Source: JASJHI01 sp965371355
GTDB lineage: Bacteria > Actinomycetota > Acidimicrobiia > Acidimicrobiales > Ilumatobacteraceae
Assembly: GCA_965371355.1 (NCBI GenBank)
Contig: CBDUYD010000087.1
Coordinates: 1 to 11,965 of the forward strand
Length of the DNA: 11,965 bases
Direction: 5' to 3'
The translations under genes and the position numbers were made by a program. The notes under the pieces are model-generated. The model had not been told where the DNA came from. It made no database searches and saw only the letters and a program-made list of their open reading frames with translations. Position 1 is the stretch's first letter. Each line of letters opens with the position of its first letter. This document shows positions 1 through 6,532 of this stretch, in pieces.

Positions 1-24
1 GCGCCGCGGCGACGCGCCGACCGG

Positions 25-801
25 TCACCGCTTGACGCCGATGTAGCCGAAGAGCTGGAGCTCACCGCGTAGCGGCAGGCCCTCCTCTACCCGGGTCGCG
101 GCGAGTTCGGTGGCCCGCCGGAGGAACTCTTCCTCGCCGATGTTCTGGATCGCCTCGTACGCCGGACCGGTCGACGCCATCGAGCGGGCGTACGCCTCGG
201 GGTCGGGGGCCTCCAGAGCGAACGGGACGACGACGCGTTCCTCGGCCTCGAAGCCGCCATCGCGCAGGAACGCCTCGCCGACGCCCGGCCGACCGAGCGA
301 CACCATGTCGGCCTGGTTGCCGACCTTGTCCTCGGTCGCCCAGAGGAACGGCGCGAACATCCAGGCACCGCTCGACTTGCCGACATCCCCCCACACCGTC
401 ATCGCCACCCGGCCGCCGGGCCGCAGCACGCGCCGGATCGACTCCATCACCCCGGGCGTCGTTCCCCAGATGCCCCGGAAGCTGGTGACCGCGTCGAACG
501 ACCCGTCGCCCCACGGCAACTCGTGCATGTCGCCGATCCGGATGTCGCTGTCGGGGTTGCGGTACCGGGCGATCGCGACGAGGCGCGGCGACGCGTCGAT
601 GCCGGCGCACTCCGCGCCCCGCGCCCTGGCGAGTTCGATCGAGAGGCCCGAGCCGCACGCGACATCGAGGAGGCGATCGCCCTCGCCGATCCCGAGACGC
701 TGGTGCACGAACACGTACTCGCGCGAGTTGTTCGGCTCGGACAGGGTCGAGAAGTCGACCGCCTTGCGCCCCCAGCCCTCGTCGACCATCTCCCAGGTCA
801 T
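25..801 (-). CDS. Class I SAM-dependent methyltransferase, substrate unknown
   Basis: The 258-residue protein has the Rossmann-type methyltransferase core (Methyltransf_11/25-like). Motif I, DVACGSG, is at residues 46-52. The acidic residue ending strand 2 is in AGID (D69). GDMHELPW (90-97) and SFDAVTS (101-107) correspond to motifs II and III, and the LRPGG turn (126-130) is typical of small-molecule methyltransferases. It is presumably a soluble cytoplasmic enzyme transferring a methyl group from S-adenosylmethionine; nothing in the sequence identifies the acceptor. I chose the ATG at 801 because GGAGGGAG lies 7 nt upstream of it. An in-frame TTG 24 nt further upstream (825) would place that Shine-Dalgarno inside the gene. 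The gene lies 73 bp downstream of trkH on the same strand and has a possible promoter of its own. The fold is certain; the specific function is not known. Confidence 0.9.
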   Translation of the reverse strand: MTWEMVDEGWGRKAVDFSTLSEPNNSREYVFVHQRLGIGEGDRLLDVACGSGLSIELARARGAECAGIDASPRLVAIARYRNPDSDIRIGDMHELPWGDGSFDAVTSFRGIWGTTPGVMESIRRVLRPGGRVAMTVWGDVGKSSGAWMFAPFLWATEDKVGNQADMVSLGRPGVGEAFLRDGGFEAEERVVVPFALEAPDPEAYARSMASTGPAYEAIQNIGEEEFLRRATELAATRVEEGLPLRGELQLFGYIGVKR

Positions 802-842
802 CACCCGACTCCCTCCCACGGCCAAGCCGCCCCTCGTGGGCG

Positions 843-848
843 AGCATA
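843..848 (-). promoter_or_regulatory. Possible -10 element for the methyltransferase gene
   Basis: On the minus strand this reads TATGCT, fitting the actinobacterial TANNNT -10 pattern, in the 73-bp gap between trkH and the methyltransferase. Transcription would start at about 835-837, giving a leader of about 35 nt containing the GGAGGGAG ribosome binding site. No good -35 is visible at 16-18 bp. The assignment is inferred from a short motif only. Confidence 0.3.
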
Positions 849-874
849 ATGCCAGGTCGCGAGCGGGTCGGACG

Positions 875-2419
875 TCAGCGTCCGATGCCCGGGCGTCGCC
901 TGACGACGTGCGGAAGGCGCAGCGTCACGACCGACAGCGCGAGGATGACCGGGTAGATCTCGAGCCGACCGAGCAGCATCTGCACCATCGCGACCGCCCG
1001 GCCGAGCGGGGGGATGACGAGGAAGTCGCCACCATGATCGAGTTCGCCGAGACCGGGACCGACGTTGCCGAGCGAGGTCGCCGACGCGGAGAATGACGTG
1101 ATCAGGTCGGGTCCCGTCGCCCCGATGAGCACCGCACCGCCGCCGAAGATCACGAGCGCCAGCAGGATGAATCCGACCACCTTCCCGGCGACATCGTCGG
1201 GCAGGATCGCGTTGCCGACGCGCACGGGACGGACCAGTCGGGGGTGAAGGTGCTTCAGGGCCTCGCGGTGAGCGAAGCTGGCGACCGCCATCACGCGGAT
1301 GATCTTGATGCCGCCGGCGGTCGAGCCGGCCATCGCACCGATCGGCAGCGCTACGAGGAGCAGCGATTGTGCGGTATCGCTCCACAGCCCGTACTCGGTC
1401 GTGACGTAGCCGGTGGTCGTCACGGTGGAGACCGTCGTGAACAGTGAGTCGCGGAAGCCCGCCGACTGGCCACCGTCCCACCCCGAGGAGATGAACGCCC
1501 ACGCACAGATCGCCGCAACGATCAGAAGATAGATGCGGAACTCGGTCGATCGCAGGAGCGGTTTCGGATTCCCGCGGATCGCGCGGTAGTAGAGGGTGAA
1601 GCTGCCGCCCGCGAACAGCATCGCCGCAATGCAGATCCACTCGATCGCCGCGGAATCGTAGTGGCCGATCGAGGCCTGGTACGGCGAGAACCCCCCGGTC
1701 GACACGGTCGTGAAGCTGTGGCTCACCGCGTCGTACAGGCTCATCCCCGCGATCGCGTAGAGGAGGGCGAGCACCCAGGTGAACCCGAGGTAGACCCCCC
1801 ACAGGCGACGCGCGGTCTCGCGAACGCGGGGCGTCAGACGCTCGCCGGTCGGGCCCGGTGCCTCGGCCTGGAGCAGGCTCATCCCACCCGAGCCGATGGT
1901 CGGCAGCACGGCGACGACGAGCACGATGACGCCCATCCCGCCGATCCACTGCGTCGTCGAGCGCCAGAACAACAGCCCACGCGACGTCGCCTCGATGTCG
2001 GCGGTGACGGTCGCGCCGGTCGTGGTGAACCCGGCGATCGATTCGAACAGCGCGTCGTCGATCCGGTCGAAGTGTCCGGTCAGGAGGTACGGCACGGCGC
2101 CGACGGCGGCCATCGCGATCCACGCCACGCTGACGGTGACGAACACGTTGAGAATGCGGATCTCCGACGGTACGAGCGTCCTCCACCAGAGGCCGATGCC
2201 GGCGGCGGCCGCAACGAGCCCGTAGAGAAGCAGCGGCACCGAGTCGGGTCCGCCGTCGATGAGTTCGATCAGCCCCGCGACGGTGATGCCGACGCCGACG
2301 ACGCCGATCGCGATACCCGAGACGTTGGCGGTGAGTGACGTGAAGCGCCGCCCCGCCAGCAGCCGCTCGCCGCGTGCGCCGGACCACGACGATCGGCGGA
2401 TTCGTTGGACGAGGTTCAC
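875..2419 (-). CDS. trkH: TrkH/KtrB-family potassium uptake membrane subunit
   Basis: This 514-residue polytopic membrane protein is the ion-translocating subunit of a Trk/Ktr system. It has the four pore-loop repeats of the family, each with its selectivity-filter glycine: TTTGAT (132-137), STGGF (240-244), TTTGYV (335-340) and SLGNVGPG (449-456). The segment AGSTAGGIKIIR (364-375) is the conserved stretch around the intramembrane gating loop. About 8-10 hydrophobic helices are evident, starting near residue 34. The length is normal for TrkH. Translation starts at a GTG whose last two bases are part of the trkA stop codon (GTGA, 4-bp overlap), so its synthesis is probably coupled to that of TrkA, the cytosolic gating subunit. 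An AAGG lies about 10 nt upstream, inside trkA. TrkH and KtrB cannot be separated reliably here; the partner's two-domain size favours the Trk name. Confidence 0.95.
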   Translation of the reverse strand: MNLVQRIRRSSWSGARGERLLAGRRFTSLTANVSGIAIGVVGVGITVAGLIELIDGGPDSVPLLLYGLVAAAAGIGLWWRTLVPSEIRILNVFVTVSVAWIAMAAVGAVPYLLTGHFDRIDDALFESIAGFTTTGATVTADIEATSRGLLFWRSTTQWIGGMGVIVLVVAVLPTIGSGGMSLLQAEAPGPTGERLTPRVRETARRLWGVYLGFTWVLALLYAIAGMSLYDAVSHSFTTVSTGGFSPYQASIGHYDSAAIEWICIAAMLFAGGSFTLYYRAIRGNPKPLLRSTEFRIYLLIVAAICAWAFISSGWDGGQSAGFRDSLFTTVSTVTTTGYVTTEYGLWSDTAQSLLLVALPIGAMAGSTAGGIKIIRVMAVASFAHREALKHLHPRLVRPVRVGNAILPDDVAGKVVGFILLALVIFGGGAVLIGATGPDLITSFSASATSLGNVGPGLGELDHGGDFLVIPPLGRAVAMVQMLLGRLEIYPVILALSVVTLRLPHVVRRRPGIGR

Positions 2420-3765
2420 GCCTCGAATGCCTTGCGCGCCATCTGCAGCGAGCTCGGTCGCGCGAACACGACGACGTTGTCCCCCGCCCGCAGGATGGTG
2501 CGGCCGCGGATGATCTCGCCCGCCTCGCCCGGCCGGATGACGGCGCCGAGGAGCACATCGTGATGGAGATGGAGGTCGGCGACCTTCATCCCGTCAGCGC
2601 GACTACCGGCCTCGATCTCGAATTCGTTGACCTCGACATCGCTCTCGAGGAAGGTCGCCACCGACGCGGTTCCGCCGCGGATCTGACGCAGCACCGCGTT
2701 GGCCGACGCGGTGCGCGGACTCAGCATCGCGTCGATGCCGAACTGCCGCACGAGCGGCAGCAGCGCCAGCCGGTGCAGCACGGCGACGGTGAACGCGTCG
2801 CCCTGGGCGGCCGCGTAGGCGCAGGCGAGAACGTTGGCGGAATCGTCGCCGGTCGCCGCGATCACGAGGTCCATCGACGAGATCGCCTCCTCGAGCAGCA
2901 GCTCGGTGTCGGTGATGTCGCCCTGCACGACCGTGACGCGCCGCAGTCGCTCGCCGAGCGCGTGAGCGCGCTCCTCGTCCGACTCGATCAGAGTGACCTC
3001 GGCGCCCTCGGCGGTGAGCCTCTCGGCGACCCGCGAACCGACGGATCCGCCCCCGAGCACCATCACCCTGCGCGCCCGCCGGGTCGCCGCGCCGAGCAGC
3101 TCCATGATCTCGCGCCGCGCCTCACGGGTGGCGAGCACGCGCACGTGGTCGCCGACCTCGATCGTCTGCTGGCCGCGCGGGATCACGGTCTCGCCGTCGC
3201 GCGTCAACGCGCCGAACAGGAACTTCCAGTCGGGTTCGAAAGACTCCCCGATCGTCTTCAGGGTCTGCCCGGCGAAGGCCGAGGTAGGTCCGACGACCGC
3301 TCCGAGCACGACGAGATCGCCACCGGCCATCCGGTAGACCTCGTCGGCTCCGCCGACGTGCGCGAGCTCCATGATCTCGTCGGCGGTGTCGAGGTCGGGA
3401 TCGATGACCACATCGGCGCGCATCGTCTCGCGGAGCTTCGCTCCGGCCTCGCCCCGCAACTCGTCGGTCTGGATCCGCACGACGGTCTGGGGCACGCCCG
3501 CCTCCTTGGCGAGCAACGACGCGATGAGGTTGACCTCATCGTCCTGCGTGACCCCCGCGAGGAGGCCGGCGCGGTCGATCCGGGCGGCCTCGAGCACCGA
3601 CGGAACCGTCGCGCTTCCGACGACCACCTGGACGTCGAGTTCGTCCCCGATCGCACGCGCGGTGACCTCGTCGAGCTCGATGATGGCAACGTCGTGCCCC
3701 TCAGCTCCGAGCCGCTGCGCGAGATACCAGCCGACTTCGCCGGCGCCGACGATCACAACATGCAT
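2416..3765 (-). CDS. trkA: TrkA, NAD-binding regulatory subunit of potassium uptake
   Basis: The 449-residue cytoplasmic protein is built from two tandem RCK units, each an N-terminal Rossmann domain followed by a C-terminal ligand-binding subdomain. The first unit begins with VIVGAGEVG (4-12) and has an acidic strand-2 end, ELDE (30-33). The second begins with VMVLGGGSVG (234-243) and has ESDE (261-264). Acidic residues at that position fit NAD(H) binding. The RCK_C parts lie at about 145-215 and 372-436. The double-RCK architecture and length match classical TrkA rather than single-RCK KtrA/KtrC. It forms the gating ring beneath TrkH. The ATG at 3765 is preceded by AAGG at 8 nt; a second ATG 5 nt upstream is out of frame. 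A 69-bp gap separates it from the upstream prenyl synthase gene. I found no TANNNT in that gap, so trkAH may be transcribed from further upstream. Confidence 0.95.
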   Translation of the reverse strand: MHVVIVGAGEVGWYLAQRLGAEGHDVAIIELDEVTARAIGDELDVQVVVGSATVPSVLEAARIDRAGLLAGVTQDDEVNLIASLLAKEAGVPQTVVRIQTDELRGEAGAKLRETMRADVVIDPDLDTADEIMELAHVGGADEVYRMAGGDLVVLGAVVGPTSAFAGQTLKTIGESFEPDWKFLFGALTRDGETVIPRGQQTIEVGDHVRVLATREARREIMELLGAATRRARRVMVLGGGSVGSRVAERLTAEGAEVTLIESDEERAHALGERLRRVTVVQGDITDTELLLEEAISSMDLVIAATGDDSANVLACAYAAAQGDAFTVAVLHRLALLPLVRQFGIDAMLSPRTASANAVLRQIRGGTASVATFLESDVEVNEFEIEAGSRADGMKVADLHLHHDVLLGAVIRPGEAGEIIRGRTILRAGDNVVVFARPSSLQMARKAFEA

Positions 3766-3834
3766 GGCATCAGCCTTGCGCGTTCGTCCGCTGGACGCGC
3801 ACTTTCACACACGGTGGCAGGATGCACCGCAGTC

Positions 3835-4833
3835 TCAGACGGTGAGCGAGACCGACCCGAGCAGTGCCATCGGCGCTTCCCGCAGCGCGGCCGTCGCAGC
3901 CGAGTCGGGGAAGTCGTCGCACGCGCCGCGGGCGATGTCGACGTAGTCGCGGGCGGTGGCGATCGCCGACTGGACCCCAGCGTTCGAACGGACGATGGCG
4001 AGCGCCTTCTCCTTGGAGGGCTCGTCGAGCGGCTTGCCGAGCACGTCGGCGAGTTCATCGGAAGCGGCGCCGCCGTGCGCCAAGGTCCGTAACACCGGGA
4101 GCGTGTACACCCCTTCGACCATGTCGTGGCCCGCCGGCTTGCCGAGCTGCGCGTCGGTCGCGGTGATGTCCAAGATGTCGTCGACGATCTGGAAGACCAT
4201 CCCGTACGCGTTGCCGTAGGTGGTCGCCGAGTCGACGATCGGTCGATCGTGACCGGCGACGATCGACCCGATCCTGCCGGCGGTTCCGTACAACGATGCC
4301 GTCTTGCCGTGGATCGAGGTGAGATAACTCTCCTCGGTGCGTCCGACGTTGTAGGTGTGCCGCAGCTCCTCGATCTGGCCCTCGCACAGCCAGCCGATCG
4401 TGCGGGCGAGGAGTCCGGCGATCTCGGTGCCGAGCGATGCCGCGATCTCAGAGGCCCGCGACAGGAGGAAGTCACCGGCGAGGATCGCCTGCAGGTTGCC
4501 CCACTTGGCATTGACCGTTTCGACACCGCGGCGGGTGGCCGATTCGTCCATCACGTCGTCGTGGTACAGCGATCCGAGGTGCACCAGTTCGCACGACACG
4601 CCACCGCGTACGGCGTCGTGGCTCGCGGCGGGCGCCTCGAGCTGCGACACGGCGACCGACAGCACGGGGCGCAGCCGCTTGCCACCGGCGACGATCAGGT
4701 GCGAGGCGATCTCGTTGAGGTAGTCGTCGGGCGTGACCACCGCTTCGCGCATCGCGGCCTCGATGCGCTCGCGATCCGCGTCCATGCCGGGCATCGCGAG
4801 CAGAGGCGACGTGACGCTGGTGGGATCGGACAC
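3835..4833 (-). CDS. Polyprenyl diphosphate synthase (trans-isoprenyl type)
   Basis: This enzyme condenses isopentenyl diphosphate units onto an allylic primer in the cytoplasm; in actinobacteria such enzymes usually make the menaquinone side chain. Starting from the GTG at 4833 the protein has 332 residues, normal for the family. Visible motifs are GGKRLRP (50-56), the first aspartate-rich motif DDVMD (92-96) followed by RRG, HGKT (175-178), and the second aspartate-rich motif DDILD (218-222). Gly and Ser at positions -5 and -4 before the first motif are small, which favours a long product over farnesyl diphosphate. The usual EGK after the second motif is EGV, a variant I recall from actinobacterial homologues. 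The frame stays open upstream to 4989, but that would overlap the divergent RidA gene and add a low-complexity Arg/Pro/Ser tail. ATGs at 4794 and 4785 are alternative starts. A -10-like TAGCCT 7 bp before the GTG and the lack of a ribosome binding site suggest a leaderless transcript. Confidence 0.92.
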   Translation of the reverse strand: MSDPTSVTSPLLAMPGMDADRERIEAAMREAVVTPDDYLNEIASHLIVAGGKRLRPVLSVAVSQLEAPAASHDAVRGGVSCELVHLGSLYHDDVMDESATRRGVETVNAKWGNLQAILAGDFLLSRASEIAASLGTEIAGLLARTIGWLCEGQIEELRHTYNVGRTEESYLTSIHGKTASLYGTAGRIGSIVAGHDRPIVDSATTYGNAYGMVFQIVDDILDITATDAQLGKPAGHDMVEGVYTLPVLRTLAHGGAASDELADVLGKPLDEPSKEKALAIVRSNAGVQSAIATARDYVDIARGACDDFPDSAATAALREAPMALLGSVSLTV

Positions 4834-4840
4834 GGGCGAC

Positions 4841-4846
4841 AGGCTA
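4841..4846 (-). promoter_or_regulatory. Probable leaderless -10 for the polyprenyl synthase gene
   Basis: The minus strand reads TAGCCT, then GTCGCCC, then the GTG start at 4833. The hexamer fits TANNNT, and the 7-nt distance would place the transcription start on or next to the start codon. No Shine-Dalgarno sequence precedes the GTG, which fits a leaderless mRNA. No convincing -35 is seen. Confidence 0.42.
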
Positions 4847-4907
4847 GGCGACGTCGGACGACGACACACGAACGACGCGATCGGAATCGGGTGGACCCAG
4901 CGTCTGG

Positions 4908-4913
4908 CAGGAT
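4908..4913 (+). promoter_or_regulatory. Possible -10 element for the ridA-LLM pair
   Basis: CAGGAT in the context TGGCAGGATG is the best -10 candidate on this strand between the divergent genes. It resembles the GGTAGGAT placed before clpC. Initiation near 4920 would give a leader of about 47 nt carrying the AAGGGGAG ribosome binding site. The motif is one base off TANNNT, so support is weak. Confidence 0.28.
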
Positions 4914-4915
4914 GG

Positions 4916-4934
4916 GCCGACCGCGCCGGTCGGC
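4916..4934 (+). repeat. Short perfect inverted repeat in the ridA leader
   Basis: GCCGACC (4916-4922) and GGTCGGC (4928-4934) form a perfect 7-bp stem around a 5-nt GCGCC loop. They lie just downstream of the possible -10 and 32 bp before the ridA start, so this could be an operator or a leader hairpin. A 10-bp palindrome, CGGCGCGCCG, partly overlaps it (4931-4940). In GC-rich DNA such short arms also occur by chance. Confidence 0.4.
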
Positions 4935-4966
4935 GCGCCGATGATCGGGCGAGCAAGGGGAGCACC

Positions 4967-5383
4967 ATGACCGAGAGACGAGCCGTCATTCCGGAGGGCC
5001 AGCGGTCGACCTACGACCGATTCCATTTCGCACCGGCATTCCGGGTCGGCGACGCAATATACGTCTCGGGTGTCATCGGCGTCGGCCCCGACGGCGCCGT
5101 CCCCGAGACGCCCTCCGAGGAGTTCGCGAACGTCTTCGCCAGGCTCGCAGAGGTGCTCGCTGAGGCCGGCGCATCGATCGCGGAGATCGTCGACATGACG
5201 TCGTTCCACACCGATCTCCCCGACTCGCTCGGCGACTTCATGGCCGCCAAGGACGCGGCGATCGCCGAGCCCTATCCGGCGTGGACGGCAATCGGCTGCA
5301 CGGGCCTGGCGATACCCGGTGCCCGCGCCGAGGTCAAAGTGACCGCGATCGTCGTCGGCGCGCCGACCGAAGGCGGTTCGTGA
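4967..5383 (+). CDS. RidA (YjgF/YER057c/UK114) family protein
   Basis: The 138-residue protein is a small RidA-type fold of normal length. Family proteins form trimers and hydrolyse reactive enamine/imine intermediates to keto acids and ammonia; related members act on aminoacrylate peracids. Recognisable stretches are IYVSGVIGVGPDG (31-43) in the core sheet and the C-terminal GARAEVKVTAIV (118-129). The latter contains R120 and E122, in the region where active RidA proteins keep their substrate-carboxylate-binding arginine. The ATG at 4967 is preceded by AAGGGGAG with a 4-nt spacer; the frame upstream is open but not protein-like. The stop codon shares one base with the start of the LLM oxidoreductase (TGATG), so the two are translationally coupled and probably act on one pathway. 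The family is sure, but the subgroup and substrate are not determined. Confidence 0.92.
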   Translation: MTERRAVIPEGQRSTYDRFHFAPAFRVGDAIYVSGVIGVGPDGAVPETPSEEFANVFARLAEVLAEAGASIAEIVDMTSFHTDLPDSLGDFMAAKDAAIAEPYPAWTAIGCTGLAIPGARAEVKVTAIVVGAPTEGGS

Positions 5384-6345
5384 TGACCCGGCTCGGCTAC
5401 CAGATTCCGAACTTCACATATCCATCCGTCGCCAACGAGGGCATCTTCGACGCGGTCATCGCCCAGGCCAAGGCGGCCGAGGCGAGCGGCTTCGACCGCA
5501 TCCTCCTGATGGACCACTTCCACCAGCTACCCGGCGTCGGCGACATCGACAGCGAGATCCTCGAGTGCTACACGACGCTGGCGGCGATCGCCCAGCACAC
5601 CACGACCGTGCGACTGTCGGCGCTCGTCACCGGCAACACCTACCGCAATCCGGCGATCCTCGCCAAGATGGTCACGTCGCTCGACCACGCCTCGCACGGA
5701 CGGGCGACCCTGGGGATCGGGTCGGGATGGTTCGAGCAGGAGCACGACGCATACGGCATCGCGTTCAACACGTTCACCGAGCGGTTCGAGAAGCTCGAGG
5801 AGGCGCTCAACATCATCCTCCCGATGCTGCGCGGCGAGCGCGCCACCCTCGACGGCGAGCACTACCAGGTCGTCGAGGCGATCAACTCCCCGCCACCGGT
5901 CTCGAGGATCCCGGTGATGATCGGCGGGTCGGGCGAGAAGAAGACGCTGCGCATGGTCGCCCAGTACGCGGACGAGTCGAATCTCACGTGCGCCGTCGAC
6001 GAGATCCCGCGCAAGCTCGACGCGCTCGCCGCGCACTGCGAGCGGTTGGGGCGCGACCGGTCCGAGATCGCCGTCACGAAGCTGATGAACGTGGTGATCG
6101 GCAACACCCACGACGAGGCGGTGGCATCCGTCGGGCTGTTCGTCGAGAACCACGGCTGGCCGAGCGAGGTGGCGGATCTCGTCGTCGGTCAGGTGGTGCT
6201 CGGCGATCCCGACGAGATCGGCGAGGCGATCGGCGAGGTGATGGCGACCGGCATCGACGGCATCTGCATGAACCTCGTCGCCAACGCGCACGACCCCGAG
6301 ATGGTCGCGCTCGCCGGCCGCACCGCCGACGCCGCCATCGGGTAG
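5383..6345 (+). CDS. LLM-class flavin/F420-dependent oxidoreductase (Rv1855c-type)
   Basis: The 320-residue protein is a luciferase-like TIM-barrel oxidoreductase of normal size. Family signatures are RLGYQIPNFTYP at the first strand (3-14), GFDRILLMDHF (36-46), VRLSALVTGNTYRNPAILAKM (76-96), the phosphate-binding GRATLGIGSGWFEQEHDAYGI (106-126) and IPVMIGGSGEKKTLR (176-190). The GSGWFEQEHDAYGI stretch resembles the group I know as the Rv1855c/TIGR03560 F420-dependent oxidoreductases. The cofactor could be F420H2 or reduced FMN; the sequence alone does not decide. The ATG at 5383 overlaps the ridA stop (TGATG) and has GAAGGCGG about 7 nt upstream; a GTG directly before the ATG is an alternative start. 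The substrate is unknown. The stop codon TAG falls inside a degenerate 12-bp tandem repeat that continues past the gene. Confidence 0.9.
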   Translation: MTRLGYQIPNFTYPSVANEGIFDAVIAQAKAAEASGFDRILLMDHFHQLPGVGDIDSEILECYTTLAAIAQHTTTVRLSALVTGNTYRNPAILAKMVTSLDHASHGRATLGIGSGWFEQEHDAYGIAFNTFTERFEKLEEALNIILPMLRGERATLDGEHYQVVEAINSPPPVSRIPVMIGGSGEKKTLRMVAQYADESNLTCAVDEIPRKLDALAAHCERLGRDRSEIAVTKLMNVVIGNTHDEAVASVGLFVENHGWPSEVADLVVGQVVLGDPDEIGEAIGEVMATGIDGICMNLVANAHDPEMVALAGRTADAAIG

Positions 6346-6382
6346 CCCATCGGGTGGTCCACGAGCTGGTCCACGAGCCCGC
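6335..6382 (+). repeat. Degenerate 4 x 12-bp tandem repeat across the LLM stop codon
   Basis: The four consecutive units are CCATCGGGTAGC, CCATCGGGTGGT, CCACGAGCTGGT and CCACGAGCCCGC. The phase-shifted 12-mer TGGTCCACGAGC occurs twice in perfect tandem (6355-6366 and 6367-6378). The period is a multiple of three, so the units stay in the reading frame of the upstream gene. Its stop TAG in unit 1 aligns with TGG in unit 2. Confidence 0.75.
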
Positions 6383-6399
6383 CGGCCGACCCCGGTCGG

Positions 6400-6448
6400 G
6401 TTCTCGGTCCGGATTCCGGCGCGTGGGCGCGGAATCCGGACCGAGAAC
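6400..6448 (+). terminator. Large perfect inverted repeat, possible terminator upstream of clpC
   Basis: Two perfect 19-nt arms lie at 6400-6418 and 6430-6448, beginning GTTCTCGGTCC and ending GGACCGAGAAC. The 11-nt loop can pair 3 bp further if one G is bulged. The element lies between the LLM stop (6345) and clpC start (6533), upstream of the clpC -10. No T-run follows, so it would be a tail-less hairpin terminator as proposed for many actinobacteria. It could equally be a dispersed intergenic palindrome or a protein-binding site. The structure is certain; the function is inferred. Confidence 0.5.
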
Positions 6449-6489
6449 AGCACGGCGCGACGCGGCGCTCGGCGGCCCCGCGCCGCCGG

Positions 6490-6495
6490 TAGGAT
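6490..6495 (+). promoter_or_regulatory. Probable -10 element of clpC
   Basis: TAGGAT in the context CCGGTAGGATTG fits TANNNT and lies 37 bp before the clpC ATG. Transcription would start near 6502, leaving a leader of about 30 nt that carries the GGAAGGG ribosome binding site (6520-6526, 6-nt spacer). No clear -35 and no recognisable heat-shock operator (HAIR or CIRCE) are seen in the 187-bp gap. Confidence 0.45.
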
Positions 6496-6532
6496 TGACG
6501 CACAGTCTCCCGATTATGCGGAAGGGCGCTCA

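Noticed and set aside
1..24. First 24 bases before the methyltransferase stop codon
   Set aside because: Too short to assign; no gene or structured element can be supported.
801..2558. A 585-codon open frame on the minus strand overlapping trkH in another frame
   Set aside because: The translation is overwhelmingly Arg/Asp/Pro/Gly low-complexity, typical of an out-of-phase frame in GC-rich DNA; trkH in the same interval has intact pore motifs.
3819..3824. CAGGAT on the plus strand in the gap between the prenyl synthase and trkA genes, similar to the possible ridA -10
   Set aside because: Both flanking genes are on the minus strand, so it would drive only antisense transcription; a single hexamer is not enough support.
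2374..4092. A 572-codon plus-strand frame opposite trkA
   Set aside because: It is a GC-skew shadow with no recognisable domain and His/Arg/Asp-rich composition; the opposite strand encodes complete TrkA.
4834..4989. N-terminal extension of the polyprenyl synthase to an upstream start
   Set aside because: It would overlap the divergent ridA start, adds a non-conserved Arg/Pro/Ser stretch, and makes the protein longer than the family norm; the GTG at 4833 with a -10 just upstream fits better.
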